A DNA stretch of 64,000 bases from assembly GCF_002723455.1 (NCBI RefSeq), contig NZ_PDUS01000006.1, forward strand, positions 124,001 to 188,000. Reading direction: 5' to 3'. Made by a program: the position numbers and the translations under genes. Below are positions 28,778-38,409 of this stretch, in pieces (within the stretch, counting starts at the first letter, position 1; every line of letters starts with the position of its first letter). The notes below the pieces were generated by a model. It made no database searches and was not told the origin of the DNA. It saw only the letters and a list, made by a program, of their open reading frames with translations. The stretch is from Pseudoalteromonas sp. 3D05. GTDB lineage: Bacteria > Pseudomonadota > Gammaproteobacteria > Enterobacterales > Alteromonadaceae.

Positions 28778-29956
28778 TTATATCGGTAAGCGTGCTTTGA
28801 TCAAGATATTGCGAGGTGTTAATTGCTTTTCACAAAATGTGTTCACGGTGACTTGATAACCTTGTTGCTGCAAATATAAAGCACGATCGAGCACAAGCCA
28901 AACTTCAATTGCTCTGCGGAACACATGTCGAACCAGTTCGATGCGCTCTGTGACCTTTTTTCGCACCTGACCTTTCAATAAAAAATATTCATAATCAATA
29001 CCTTGTGGTATTTCTAACGCTTTTTTATCTGCCGCCCATGCACAAAATGATTTAAATGAATCTGAGAACACCGCTTTATTTACTGACGGTACACTGACAT
29101 ACGTTGTAGAACCGGTAATTTCTTTTCTCATAGCATCAAAGCCTAACCGCCATTCAACTTCCGTTTTACGTACTTTAGCAACCCGTGAAGGGGCGGTAAC
29201 CGTTTCCTGTAAAGCTAGTTTGAGATCTCGGTGGCGCATATTTAACTTACTGCATTTAGCCAATTCACTCATTGCCTCATACATATCATCGGTGAACAGG
29301 TGGTAACAACATGGAGATAAGCTAATTTGTTGTGTTTGAGCACTACAGGCCTGCTGCATAAAGCTCTGATGCAAAGCGCCACATGCGTGCAAAGCAACTG
29401 CATGTTGTTGTGTCTCGAAATAATGAGCTACATCGTCGGTTAACACATCCGCTTGGCTAAACTTCATCGCAAGGCCTTGCTGTTGGGCGCTATGTTGTCC
29501 TTGTTCGCATAAATGTTGTTGCAACTCAATACTGTGCACATTCGGCGCTTTATTATATGCCAGCATGCGTCCTAAGTGCCCTTTACCTGCACACCATTCA
29601 AGTACTGGCTCGGTTGGCACACCTAGTGCCGCAACAAAATCCTGTAACTGCTCGAATTTACGTCCTTTAATACCATTACTGATCCAAAAAGGATAATCAG
29701 TACGCTTAGCCTGCGCCGCCGATAATGCACTTAATTTGGGCAGTTGTTCAACACCTTCAATTAGCGGACTAAAAAATCTGTAGAGCGCATCTTGATCGCT
29801 GTCTAACTTTGCAACGTCGTTATCAGATAACTGCGCGAGTGGTGCTGACAAGGATGCCCATGGAAGTTCATCATAATCAAACGCAGTACACTGCCAATAT
29901 TGGCGTGTTGCATAAAGGAGGTTATCTAGGGCTGTAAACTGCTCAGCAAGGGTCAT
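28778..29956 (-). CDS. SAM-dependent methyltransferase (Methyltransf_32-like)
   Basis: 392 residues. An N-terminal helical region (1-105) precedes a Rossmann-type SAM domain with motif I as VLEWCAGKGHLGRMLAY (about 118-134) and an SIELQQ acidic strand. A later SLSPCCYH segment (about 223) recalls the class that includes METTL25/GSTCD-like proteins, for which an RNA or protein target has been suggested. The substrate cannot be assigned. It probably forms an operon with can. Confidence 0.75.
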   Translation of the reverse strand: MTLAEQFTALDNLLYATRQYWQCTAFDYDELPWASLSAPLAQLSDNDVAKLDSDQDALYRFFSPLIEGVEQLPKLSALSAAQAKRTDYPFWISNGIKGRKFEQLQDFVAALGVPTEPVLEWCAGKGHLGRMLAYNKAPNVHSIELQQHLCEQGQHSAQQQGLAMKFSQADVLTDDVAHYFETQQHAVALHACGALHQSFMQQACSAQTQQISLSPCCYHLFTDDMYEAMSELAKCSKLNMRHRDLKLALQETVTAPSRVAKVRKTEVEWRLGFDAMRKEITGSTTYVSVPSVNKAVFSDSFKSFCAWAADKKALEIPQGIDYEYFLLKGQVRKKVTERIELVRHVFRRAIEVWLVLDRALYLQQQGYQVTVNTFCEKQLTPRNILIKARLPI

Positions 29957-29987
29957 AAAGTTTAACGATTAGGAATTATTTTTACCA

Positions 29988-31055
29988 TTATACGCTTTTT
30001 TTAAACATCAGTCGTAAATAAAGCGGGAGGAATAAAATACTCAGAACAATTGCAGCGATGAGCATCCACGACAGTTCAATCTCTTCGGGTGTATCGTAAT
30101 GATAGATAAAACCGAGCTTAACCTTATCAAAGCTACCCGCCTCAAGGTTATATAAATCGGCTATTAAGCGCCATTTAGGCATCGACATCGCACCAAGTTT
30201 GGTATCTGGTGGTAAAATGTAATCACTGAGTACTTCAGCTTCATTGGTTAACTCATCAAGACTTTTATGAGTAGCATATTTTTCTGCGGTAATCGCTATC
30301 GACTCTTCTAAATGCATCATTGCATAGCGCCAACCTTTTAAACTTGCTTTGTAAAATTTTTCGACCATTTTGGGGTTGGCGGCAAGTACGCTCTGTGTTG
30401 TGTAAAGAATATCACTGTAAACATTAATACCGTATTTTTGCGGGCATATAAGTCGATGTTCGATGCCTTTTTGCAACATTTGAAACGGCTCATTGGTGAC
30501 GTAAACTTGCATCGCGTCTAACTCACCGTTAAGCCATTCTTTTTCAGCATCGATACCGTGATAAACAGGAAGTTGTTCTGTATTAATACCACTTTGCTCT
30601 AACATCACCAGGAGTTCGGCACTTTCTTTTCTACTAATACTGCTAACACGTTTATTTTTAAAATCGTGGGGATGGAAGATATCTGAACTTTGTTTAACCA
30701 TCCAACAATAAGGCGAAAATTGCAATATTGACGCCATGGCGACTAAAGGTTTACCGTCAATACGATGCTGAAGAATACCAGAGTGGCCAACCCCAAAATG
30801 AGCCTGTCCCCCGAGAACTTTATTAAAGGTATCAGGGTCACTTTTTATTGCTGGGACAATGTTCACAGTAAGCCCGGCTTCTTCGTAAAAGCCTTTTTCC
30901 TGTGCCATGTAGTAGCCTGCAAACTGAAACTGATGAGTCCACTTAAGCAACAAGGTTACGTTTTTTGTTTCAGCTACTGCGTGAAAGCAACATAATCCAA
31001 AAACGACACTGACCGTTGCAATAAATCCTTTTAATAGCAATGTTTTTTCCTGCAC
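29988..31055 (-). CDS. NMT1/THI5-like binding protein with a C-terminal membrane anchor
   Basis: 355 residues. A signal or anchor segment (about 8-28), then a periplasmic substrate-binding domain of the NMT1/THI5 class (TLLLKWTHQFQFAGYYMAQEKGFY at the start, a pattern seen in pyrimidine-precursor, nitrate and sulfonate binding proteins), and one clear C-terminal membrane helix (about 331-350) with only five residues after it. No ABC permease or ATPase gene is nearby. This domain often forms the sensor part of diguanylate cyclases or histidine kinases; here the output part is absent. It may be a stand-alone anchored receptor or the remnant of a larger sensor. Confidence 0.72.
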   Translation of the reverse strand: MQEKTLLLKGFIATVSVVFGLCCFHAVAETKNVTLLLKWTHQFQFAGYYMAQEKGFYEEAGLTVNIVPAIKSDPDTFNKVLGGQAHFGVGHSGILQHRIDGKPLVAMASILQFSPYCWMVKQSSDIFHPHDFKNKRVSSISRKESAELLVMLEQSGINTEQLPVYHGIDAEKEWLNGELDAMQVYVTNEPFQMLQKGIEHRLICPQKYGINVYSDILYTTQSVLAANPKMVEKFYKASLKGWRYAMMHLEESIAITAEKYATHKSLDELTNEAEVLSDYILPPDTKLGAMSMPKWRLIADLYNLEAGSFDKVKLGFIYHYDTPEEIELSWMLIAAIVLSILFLPLYLRLMFKKSV

Positions 31056-31101
31056 CGAACCGTTTAGATATAACTATAGGTAATGATATCAATAAGGCAA
31101 C

Positions 31102-31134
31102 GTTTCTGGCCCAGTATTCACCTGGACCAGAAAC
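31102..31134. repeat. Stem-loop after ilvA
   Basis: GTTTCTGG / CCAGAAAC outer stem with an inner CCAG / CTGG stem, six bases from the ilvA stop. It has no T run and is not a standard intrinsic terminator; it may stabilise the ilv transcript end. Confidence 0.45.
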
Positions 31135-31140
31135 TGGCAA

Positions 31141-32691
31141 TTAATTGTTGGCAGCATAAGCTGTTGTTGTGGGAGGCTGAGTTGTTAAAAACTGAGTAAA
31201 ACATGGGTTTTGTGTTTCGTCCTGTACATTGTAGCCCAAGCGGTTTAAGTGTTCATTAAACACCTCGAATTGACTTGGCTCAATGGCAAAACCAGCCAAT
31301 ACATTACCCATAGACCCGCCATGATTGCGATAATGAAATAAAGTGATATTCCAATTACTACCTAGGGTATCTAAAAATCGAGCTAACGCGCCTGGGTACT
31401 CTGGAAATTCAAAGCGCAGCAAGCGTTCTTGCATTTGCTGGGGCGCTTTCCCCCCAACCATATAACGCACATGCAATTTAGCTAATTCGTTATCTGATAA
31501 ATCACAAAATGCATAACCGTTAGTGGTTAAGTCGTTTTTAAGCTCGTCAAGTTCTTGCTGACCTTGACGCAACGCCACACCTACAAATATTTGTGCTTCA
31601 CCAGGTCCTGCATAACGGTAGTTAAACTCTGTAATCGCTCTGCCACCAAGAGAAGTGCAAAACTGTTTAAAACTGCCTTTTTCCTCGTGAATTGTGACTG
31701 CTAACAAGGCTTCGTTTTTCTCACCTAGTGCTGTGCGCTCTGCAACATAGCGCAGACGATCAAAGTTTAAATTAGCACCAGATAAGATAGCCGCTAAATG
31801 CAAACCTTTAAGCCCGCTTTGTTGACTCCACTTTTTAAGCCCCGCAGTGGCGAGTGCACCCGAAGGTTCAGCAATAGCACGGGTTGAAACAAAGATATCC
31901 TGCATCGCTGCACATATCTCATCACCCGACACTGTAACCACTTCATCACAAAACTTTTGTGCTAAGCGAAAGGTCTCACGGCCAATAATTTTTACGGCTA
32001 CACCATCGGCAAAACTCCCAACGCGCTCAAGTTCAACAGGTTCGCCCGCCTCAAGTGCCGCTTGTAAACAAGCGCTTTCTTCGGCTTCAACGCCAATTAC
32101 TTTGATATCCGGGCGTAATGATTTTATATACACCGCCATTCCAGCAAGCAAGCCACCGCCACCTACAGGAATAAACACCGCATCAAGTTGGTTAAGTTGC
32201 TGCATTAACTCGCGTGCCACTGTGCCTTGGCCAACAATAACATCAGGATCGTCAAACGGCGGAACAAATACCCCATTACGCTTTTCAGTAAGTTCAAGCG
32301 CATGGGCTTTGGCCGCATCAAAATGATGACCATGCAACACCACTTCGCCACCAAGGGCGCGTACTGCATTAACCTTTATTTCAGGCGTTGTGACAGGCAT
32401 GACAATAGTTGCCTGATGACCTAAATGTGATGCACTAAGCGCCACGCCTTGCGCGTGATTACCCGCAGAAGCAGTGATCACCACTGAGCCTTTGGGTAAT
32501 TTTACTAATTTATTATATGCGCCACGCAACTTAAACGAATATACTGGTTGCTGATCTTCGCGTTTTAACCAAACATGGTTCCCAAGGCGTTCACTCAAGG
32601 TAGGCATTTCGCTTACCTCTGTGACTTTTGCCAGTGGCTCCATGTTAGCCTGAATGATAGCGCGAAAATAATCGAGCTCTTGAGAAACCAT
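31141..32691 (-). CDS. ilvA: Threonine ammonia-lyase, biosynthetic
   Basis: 516 residues. PLP-dependent fold type II enzyme with the Schiff-base lysine in SFKLRGAYNK (K54) and the PLP phosphate loop VGGGGLLAGMA, followed by two ACT-like regulatory domains (about 325-500), as in E. coli IlvA. Deaminates threonine to 2-oxobutanoate, the first step toward isoleucine, and is normally inhibited by isoleucine. Last gene of ilvGMDA; starts two bases after ilvD. Confidence 0.96.
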   Translation of the reverse strand: MVSQELDYFRAIIQANMEPLAKVTEVSEMPTLSERLGNHVWLKREDQQPVYSFKLRGAYNKLVKLPKGSVVITASAGNHAQGVALSASHLGHQATIVMPVTTPEIKVNAVRALGGEVVLHGHHFDAAKAHALELTEKRNGVFVPPFDDPDVIVGQGTVARELMQQLNQLDAVFIPVGGGGLLAGMAVYIKSLRPDIKVIGVEAEESACLQAALEAGEPVELERVGSFADGVAVKIIGRETFRLAQKFCDEVVTVSGDEICAAMQDIFVSTRAIAEPSGALATAGLKKWSQQSGLKGLHLAAILSGANLNFDRLRYVAERTALGEKNEALLAVTIHEEKGSFKQFCTSLGGRAITEFNYRYAGPGEAQIFVGVALRQGQQELDELKNDLTTNGYAFCDLSDNELAKLHVRYMVGGKAPQQMQERLLRFEFPEYPGALARFLDTLGSNWNITLFHYRNHGGSMGNVLAGFAIEPSQFEVFNEHLNRLGYNVQDETQNPCFTQFLTTQPPTTTAYAANN

Positions 32692-32693
32692 AA

Positions 32694-34550
32694 TTAACTA
32701 AGCTCCTCCAGTTTAGCCAAATCACGCACAGCACCTTTGTCGGCGCTGGTTGCTAATAATGCATACGCTTTTAATGCAGATGATACATAACGGTCGCGAT
32801 TAAGTGGTTTATATGCCTGCTTGCCTCGCGCTAATTGTTTTTGCTTACGTGCTTCAAGCTCTTCATCAGTTAAGGCAAGTGTGATTTCACGAGTCGCAAT
32901 ATCAATAATGATTTTGTCGCCATTTTCAACATACGCTATTGCACCGCCACTTGCGGCTTCAGGTGATACGTGACCAATTGATAAACCCGATGTACCACCA
33001 GAAAAGCGACCATCTGTAATAAGTGCACACTTTTCAGCAAGACCTTTTGATTTTAAATAGCTGGTTGGATAAAGCATTTCTTGCATGCCAGGGCCACCTT
33101 TAGGGCCTTCATAACGAATGACCACTACATCACCGGCTTTTACTTCGTCATTTAATATGCCCTCAACAGAATCATCTTGTGATTCATACACCACGGCTGT
33201 GCCTTCAAAATGCAGCATTTCATCTACCACGCCTGCACTTTTCACAATACAGCCATCAACGGCCAAATTACCCGCAAGTACCGCTAAGCCACCATCTTGA
33301 CGAAATGCATGTTCGACACTACGAATACAGCCATTTTCACGGTCATTATCACCTTCATCCCAACGACACTCTTGGCTCATTGCCTTTGTTGTTCTAATTC
33401 CAGCAGGGCCTGCGCGATAAAACTTTTGCGCCGCTTTATTATCAGGATCTGTGGCATCCCATTTCTTAACGAGCTCCCCCATCGTCATGCCAGCCACATG
33501 GTTCACTGATAAATCCACTAAACCGGCCTTACCAAGCTCACGCACAATAGCCATCATGCCACCTGCGCGGTGTACGTCTTCAATGTGGTACTGTGCAGTA
33601 GCGGGTGCCACTTTGCATAAAAACGGTGTTTTACGAGATAATTCATCTATATGTGACATATCAAAATCGACACCAGCCTCTTGAGCGGCAGCCAACAAAT
33701 GCAATACTGTATTTGACGAGCCCCCCATGGCAATATCAACCACCATCGAGTTCATAAAGGCCGTTTTATTTGCAATCGCACGTGGCAATACATCTTGGTT
33801 ATCTTTTTGGTAATACTCGCGGCATAAATCGACAATACGTGCACCCGCTTCAACATACAGTTGTTTGCGGTCTTTATGGGTCGCAAGCGTTGTACCATTG
33901 CCCGGTAGTGCAAGGCCAATGGCTTCTAATAAACAATTCATTGAGTTTGCAGTAAACATGCCTGAGCATGAACCACAGGTAGGACACGCTGAGCGCTCTA
34001 CTTGCTCTGAATCAGCATCACTTACAGATTCATCAGCACCTTTAACCATGGCATCAACTAAATCGAGTTTAATATCAATATTGGCTAGCTTGGTTTTACC
34101 CGCCTCCATGGGGCCGCCAGATACAAAAATCACGGGGATATTTAAACGCAGTGCCGCCAGCATCATGCCTGGGGTGATTTTGTCGCAGTTTGAAATACAG
34201 ATCATGGCATCAGCACAGTGACCGTTAACCATATATTCAACCGAATCGGCAATTAAATCACGTGAAGGCAATGAATACAGCATGCCACCGTGGCCCATAG
34301 CAATGCCATCATCAATCGCGATGGTATTAAATTCTTTTGGTACACCGCCTGCTTGGGTGATGGTTTCAGCCATTAATTCGCTGAGCTGATTAAGGTGAAC
34401 GTGACCAGGCACAAATTGCGTAAACGAATTCACAACAGCAATGATCGGTTTACCAAAGTCAGTGTCTGTCATACCTGTTGCACGCCATAATGCACGTGCC
34501 CCTGCGCGTTTACGACCTTCTGTTGTTGTTGCACTTCTTAATTTAGCCAT
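32694..34550 (-). CDS. ilvD: Dihydroxy-acid dehydratase
   Basis: 618 residues. Iron-sulfur enzyme converting 2,3-dihydroxy-3-methyl acids into the 2-oxo acid precursors of valine and isoleucine. Cluster ligands are visible in [14 protein letters not shown] and [18 protein letters not shown]; the closing motif [19 protein letters not shown] is intact. It lies between ilvM and ilvA. The 95 bases separating it from ilvM do not contain ilvE, which sits here in E. coli. Confidence 0.97.
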   Translation of the reverse strand: MAKLRSATTTEGRKRAGARALWRATGMTDTDFGKPIIAVVNSFTQFVPGHVHLNQLSELMAETITQAGGVPKEFNTIAIDDGIAMGHGGMLYSLPSRDLIADSVEYMVNGHCADAMICISNCDKITPGMMLAALRLNIPVIFVSGGPMEAGKTKLANIDIKLDLVDAMVKGADESVSDADSEQVERSACPTCGSCSGMFTANSMNCLLEAIGLALPGNGTTLATHKDRKQLYVEAGARIVDLCREYYQKDNQDVLPRAIANKTAFMNSMVVDIAMGGSSNTVLHLLAAAQEAGVDFDMSHIDELSRKTPFLCKVAPATAQYHIEDVHRAGGMMAIVRELGKAGLVDLSVNHVAGMTMGELVKKWDATDPDNKAAQKFYRAGPAGIRTTKAMSQECRWDEGDNDRENGCIRSVEHAFRQDGGLAVLAGNLAVDGCIVKSAGVVDEMLHFEGTAVVYESQDDSVEGILNDEVKAGDVVVIRYEGPKGGPGMQEMLYPTSYLKSKGLAEKCALITDGRFSGGTSGLSIGHVSPEAASGGAIAYVENGDKIIIDIATREITLALTDEELEARKQKQLARGKQAYKPLNRDRYVSSALKAYALLATSADKGAVRDLAKLEELS

Positions 34551-34645
34551 AGTTACCTCAATTTTCAGCCGCGAGGCTGTTCCTCATTCTTAAAATTTTA
34601 TTGCTGGTAGGCTAACCCATCAGCTCTGTTGATTTTGCTGTCGCG

Positions 34646-34891
34646 CTACACCGCTTGCTGCTGATGCACACTTTGTAATGTGACCTGTTTTACATCAACT
34701 AACTTAGTTAGTTGGGTGGTCAATAAATAGATAGGTTTATCACTATCGACCGTCATGGCCACATGATATTGACCATCGTCTACATTGAGCTGAAAATGGG
34801 TTAAGTCGAAGCCACGATGACGAACTACTCGTAAAAAGCGCTCAACAGCAACACTCTGATTTTTTAAGGCAATGGTTAAACTGTGTTTCAT
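34646..34891 (-). CDS. ilvM: Acetolactate synthase 2 small subunit
   Basis: 81 residues, a single ACT domain (MKHSLTIALKNQSVAVERFLRVVRHRGF...). Regulatory subunit of AHAS II. Overlaps the ilvG stop by four bases (ATGA), the usual coupling of the two subunits. Confidence 0.92.
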   Translation of the reverse strand: MKHSLTIALKNQSVAVERFLRVVRHRGFDLTHFQLNVDDGQYHVAMTVDSDKPIYLLTTQLTKLVDVKQVTLQSVHQQQAV

Positions 34892-36537
34892 TTTGCACTC
34901 TCCGTCATCATTTGATCATTTGCCGCACCAGGGGGAACTAACGGCCACACATTTTCTTTATCATCAATACAGGCATGCACTATGTAAGGACCTTTACTAT
35001 TAACCAACGCAGAGATTGCATCATCCACTTGGTCAGCATGTGTAATTGTTTGCCCAGGAATACCAAACACCGCAGCTAACTGCACAAAGTCAGGATTATC
35101 CGATAGGTTTGTTTCACTGTAGCGACCTTCGAAAAACAGCTCTTGCCATTGACGCACCATACCTAAGCGTTGGTTATCAAGGATAAGTATTTTTACCGGC
35201 AAATTGTTACGGCGAATCGTGGCCAACTCTTGAATATTCATCATGATTGAGCCATCACCAGATACCGTCATTACAAAATCATCTGGGCGGGCAACCTGAG
35301 CGCCAATAGCGGCCGGTAAACCAAATCCCATAGTGCCTGCACCACCACTGCTTAAGTGATTACTTGGGTGACTAAATTTCATGTGCTGTGCAACCCACAT
35401 TTGATGCTGGCCTACATCGCAACACACTACGCCAGTGCTGGGCATGCGCTGACTAAGTTGATTCAATAAATACGGCGCAAATACTTTTTCACCTGGGTAG
35501 TCATAACGCCATGCATGTTTTACCATCATCTCTTTACTGTGCTCACGCCAAGCGTCGGGGGTTACAAAGCATTCAAGCTGAGGCAGTGACGTTTTTAAAT
35601 CTGCAATTAACGACGCTTTAGCAGGTTTGCGTTTACCCACTTCAGCAGCATCGATATCTAAGTGGATCACGTTTGCTTTTGCTGCAAACTTACCTAAGTT
35701 ACCAGTTACACGGTCGTCAAACCGTGCACCTATACACACCAGTACATCACACTCTTGTACGGCTAAATTAGCCGCTTGACCACCATGCATACCCAGCATG
35801 CCTAAATCATACTCGTAATCGGGCAATACACTGCCAAGCGCTTTTAATGTTGAAACCGCTGGCATTTGGGTTTTTTCTAGAAATTGCATCAGTTCATTCT
35901 GCGCACCCGCTGCCTGCACACCACCACCTACGTAAGCAACTGGGCGCTGCGCTTCGCTTAACAGCTCATTCGCAATGGCAACTTGGTTTAAATCAAGCTG
36001 AGGTAAGTAATCATCTGCGGCAAGCCAAGGTTGAAAAGGCACTTGAGCCATTTGAATGTCTTTTGGGATATCCACTAAAACCGGACCAGGTCGGCCACTT
36101 TGTGCTAAGTGGATCGCTTCTTGTAATATTTCAGCCAAGTCCTCAGCACGCTCAACCATGTAGCTGTGTTTTGTACATGATAACGACATACCTAAAACAT
36201 CGATTTCTTGAAAAGCGTCAGAGCCGATAGCCGCAGTGGGTACTTGCCCTGTAATCGCTAAAAGAGGCACAGAATCCATCATGGCATCAGCAAGAGCGGT
36301 GATTAAATTTGTAGCCCCTGGTCCCGATGTTGCAAAGCATACTCCTAACTTGCCCGTGCTGCGTGCAAAGCCTACTGCTGCAAACCCTGCACCTTGCTCA
36401 TGACGAGTCAAATAATGCTTTACTGGCGCGCCGTACAAAGCGTCGTAAATAGGCATGATGGCACCACCTGGGTAACCAAATACATCCTTTACGCCATGCT
36501 TGGCTAATAAATCGATTGTTAACTCTGCGCCTGTCAT
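34888..36537 (-). CDS. ilvG: Acetolactate synthase 2 large subunit
   Basis: 549 residues from ATG 36537, where the sequence begins MTGAELTIDLLAKHG as in E. coli IlvG with GGGGAT upstream; the longer frame begins nine residues earlier in the leader. ThDP enzyme: catalytic Glu in RHEQGAGFAA, ThDP-binding motif GDGSIMMN...N. Condenses two pyruvates, or pyruvate with 2-oxobutanoate, to acetolactate or acetohydroxybutyrate. First structural gene after the ilvL leader and attenuator. The frame is intact, unlike the frameshifted ilvG of E. coli K-12. Confidence 0.96.
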   Translation of the reverse strand: MTGAELTIDLLAKHGVKDVFGYPGGAIMPIYDALYGAPVKHYLTRHEQGAGFAAVGFARSTGKLGVCFATSGPGATNLITALADAMMDSVPLLAITGQVPTAAIGSDAFQEIDVLGMSLSCTKHSYMVERAEDLAEILQEAIHLAQSGRPGPVLVDIPKDIQMAQVPFQPWLAADDYLPQLDLNQVAIANELLSEAQRPVAYVGGGVQAAGAQNELMQFLEKTQMPAVSTLKALGSVLPDYEYDLGMLGMHGGQAANLAVQECDVLVCIGARFDDRVTGNLGKFAAKANVIHLDIDAAEVGKRKPAKASLIADLKTSLPQLECFVTPDAWREHSKEMMVKHAWRYDYPGEKVFAPYLLNQLSQRMPSTGVVCCDVGQHQMWVAQHMKFSHPSNHLSSGGAGTMGFGLPAAIGAQVARPDDFVMTVSGDGSIMMNIQELATIRRNNLPVKILILDNQRLGMVRQWQELFFEGRYSETNLSDNPDFVQLAAVFGIPGQTITHADQVDDAISALVNSKGPYIVHACIDDKENVWPLVPPGAANDQMMTESAK

Positions 36538-36596
36538 TAATAAATCCCCATTCCTCAGTGACATTTTAAGCTCAATTACTAAATCTATACCCTGAA

Positions 36597-36637
36597 ACTA
36601 AAAAGCCCCCCGACTTGTTAAGTGCGGGGGGCTTTTC
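36597..36637 (-). terminator. ilv attenuator terminator
   Basis: On the minus strand AAAAGCCCCCCG pairs with CGGGGGGCTTTT around a short loop and ends in five T. It sits between the BCAA-rich leader peptide and ilvG, the standard geometry for attenuation. Confidence 0.92.
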
Positions 36638-36659
36638 GATGCTTTACAAATTTAAAGCA

Positions 36660-36731
36660 CTAAGTAGCCCCCGCGGTAATAATAATCACCACGACGTTAA
36701 TTAGGACTAGGTTTAGTGTGTTTGTAAGCAT
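36660..36731 (-). CDS. ilvL: ilv operon leader peptide
   Basis: A 23-codon ORF from ATG 36731 to TAG 36660. Twelve of its residues are Leu, Val or Ile, including NLVLI and VVVIII runs, closely like the VVVIII core of E. coli IlvL. Ribosome stalling on these codons when charged branched-chain tRNAs are scarce should let the downstream RNA avoid the terminator at 36602-36636. No strong ribosome site is visible. Confidence 0.92.
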   Translation of the reverse strand: MLTNTLNLVLINVVVIIITAGAT

Positions 36732-36796
36732 GTAATAAATACCGTAAATTTGTTTAATTAGCGCAGGAGCGTTTGCATCCTCGCTGTCTTTATCTA

Positions 36797-36825
36797 TTAG
36801 TACCGCGATGCCCGCGTTAAGTCAA
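36797..36825 (-). promoter_or_regulatory. Probable ilv operon promoter
   Basis: TTGACT (36825-36820), 17-base spacer, TACTAA (36802-36797), about 65 bases before the ilvL ATG. The -35 is good and the -10 weak. Confidence 0.5.
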
Positions 36826-37077
36826 CCCTAAAAACAATCTAAAAAACCTTACAACAATTGAGTTTACTGGTTTAAAAATTCAAAATTTAGAAAAATACGA
36901 ATTAAGCTTTCAGATATAGCAATTTATTGATAATTCATACCTAGTAATACCCGTTTCAAGGTTTGATTCATTTTTAGCAAAACTTGCATAAACTTTCGGT
37001 ATATTTAAATGATAAAATCCAAAAGAAGCCATATCAGAAACAAAAAGCATTTTGTAATAAAATAACAACTGCTCGCA

Positions 37078-37164
37078 TAATTAAGGCACTTGGGTATATG
37101 ATTGCAGTAGCAACTCATCGCCTAATTAAGGCACTTAGGTATATGATTGCAGTAGCAACTCAAC
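37078..37164 (+). repeat. Two tandem copies of a 45-bp direct repeat
   Basis: Copies start at 37078 and 37123; each reads TAATTAAGGCACTT(G/A)GGTATA and continues TGATTGCAGTAGCAACTCA, with one internal difference. They end 14 bases before the TraB-family start, so they form its leader or promoter region. The remaining 36838-37077 is A/T-rich with no gene seen. Confidence 0.85.
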
Positions 37165-37177
37165 AATAAGGATAATT

Positions 37178-38056
37178 ATGAACTTCACGCAGCGTATAAG
37201 TAGCTACTTTATTTTAGCTATTTTACTCACACTCAGCTTTGCCAGTAATGCAGAGCCCGGCCTTTGGCAACTTGAAAAAAACGGTGTTAGATCGTATCTG
37301 TTTGGCACTGTTCATGTGGGTGATACCAGCATGAAAGGTTTACCAAGCAAAGTTACTAAAGCCATTGATGCAACTGATAAAGTAATTGTCGAGGTCGACA
37401 TCAGTGCAATTGGGCCGATGGAAATGCAGCGCCGCTCTATGCCATTTATGATGCTAAAAAACGGCAAAACCCTGCAAAGTGAATTGTCTGAACAAAACTA
37501 CGCAAAATTAAAAGAATACTTCAGCAAAAAGTCGATTGATATTGCCATGTTTGACGGCCTTGCACCGTGGGCAGTCATGGTCACCATGATGCAAATTGAA
37601 TTTCAAAATGCCGGATTTTCAGATCAAAACGGCATCGATAAGCAAGTACTTGCTTATGCTAAAAGCAAAAACAAAGCCGTGGGCGAACTCGAAACGTTAG
37701 AGTACCAAATGGAAATGTTTAACCACATGTCGCTGCTAAGTAATGAAATGATAGAAGAAACGTTTGAGCAACTCGCCGATGTTGAAACCTACTTTATTGC
37801 ACTTGTAGATGCATGGAAAAATGGCGACATGGCAATACTAACCAAGTACTACAACGAAAGCTTTGACGACAGTAACTACGGCGAAATCAGCGAACAAGTG
37901 ATGCTGATTGAACGTAATAACAACTGGGTAAAAGAGCTCACCCCACGCCTAGCTAAAGAGCAATTATTTATTGCTGTAGGCGCCCTGCACTTACCCGAGC
38001 AGCACGGTTTATTAAAGCAGTTTAAAGACCAAGGGATAACCGTTACTCGCTTGTAA
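37178..38056 (+). CDS. TraB/GumN family protein
   Basis: 292 residues with a signal peptide (cleavage near SNAEPG, about 26). The TraB/GumN fold is marked by SYLFGTVHVGD near the N-terminus, VIVEVD, the NGIDKQVL segment in the middle and a final FIAVGALHLPEQHGLL. These motifs fit a Tiki/TraB-type metalloprotease fold, but the bacterial role is not established. A good AAGGATAA site precedes the ATG. Single gene. Confidence 0.88.
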   Translation: MNFTQRISSYFILAILLTLSFASNAEPGLWQLEKNGVRSYLFGTVHVGDTSMKGLPSKVTKAIDATDKVIVEVDISAIGPMEMQRRSMPFMMLKNGKTLQSELSEQNYAKLKEYFSKKSIDIAMFDGLAPWAVMVTMMQIEFQNAGFSDQNGIDKQVLAYAKSKNKAVGELETLEYQMEMFNHMSLLSNEMIEETFEQLADVETYFIALVDAWKNGDMAILTKYYNESFDDSNYGEISEQVMLIERNNNWVKELTPRLAKEQLFIAVGALHLPEQHGLLKQFKDQGITVTRL

Positions 38057-38068
38057 CTAAAAGCTCTA

Positions 38069-38136
38069 ATGTAGGTCGTCATTTATGGCGACAACCTGCG
38101 CCTTTTGAGATTGACGCGCTAAAGCACGACCTACAT
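38069..38136. repeat. REP-like inverted pair (GTAGGTCGT units)
   Basis: ATGTAGGTCGT at 38069 and ACGACCTACAT at 38126. Each arm continues as its own unit: GTAGGTCGTCATTTATGGCG on the plus strand and GTAGGTCGTGCTTTAGCGCG on the minus strand, head to head. This is how REP/BIME-type elements look. It begins 13 bases after the TraB-family stop. Confidence 0.6.
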
Positions 38137-38409
38137 GTGCGCAGCACTACCAAACGATTTAAATGCTTGGACAACTCAGCTAGAACGCTCAAGAAATCTT
38201 TTTAAAAGCAGCCTGTTAGATTATTTTTCCCGAATAAAAACAAACCGTCAAAAGTGCGGTACCTAGAGTCAATATCAATACATTAGTACATCTCTTAACC
38301 AGAGTTCAGGTTATGTACTAAATAGCCATGGCAATACAAATAAAGCGGTCACAAAAAATATTAGACCAAGAATATAACCTTTATTTTGAGATTTTCGCCA
38401 AAACAATGT

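Noticed and set aside
31847..32326. 159-codon plus-strand ORF inside ilvA and similar long antisense frames in ilvD and mutL
   Set aside because: They are antisense shadows of well-conserved genes with low-complexity Ser/Thr/Pro translation and no start signals.
36984..37169. 61-codon ORF before the TraB/GumN gene
   Set aside because: It is composed largely of the 45-bp tandem repeat and A/T-rich sequence, with no ribosome site or family features.
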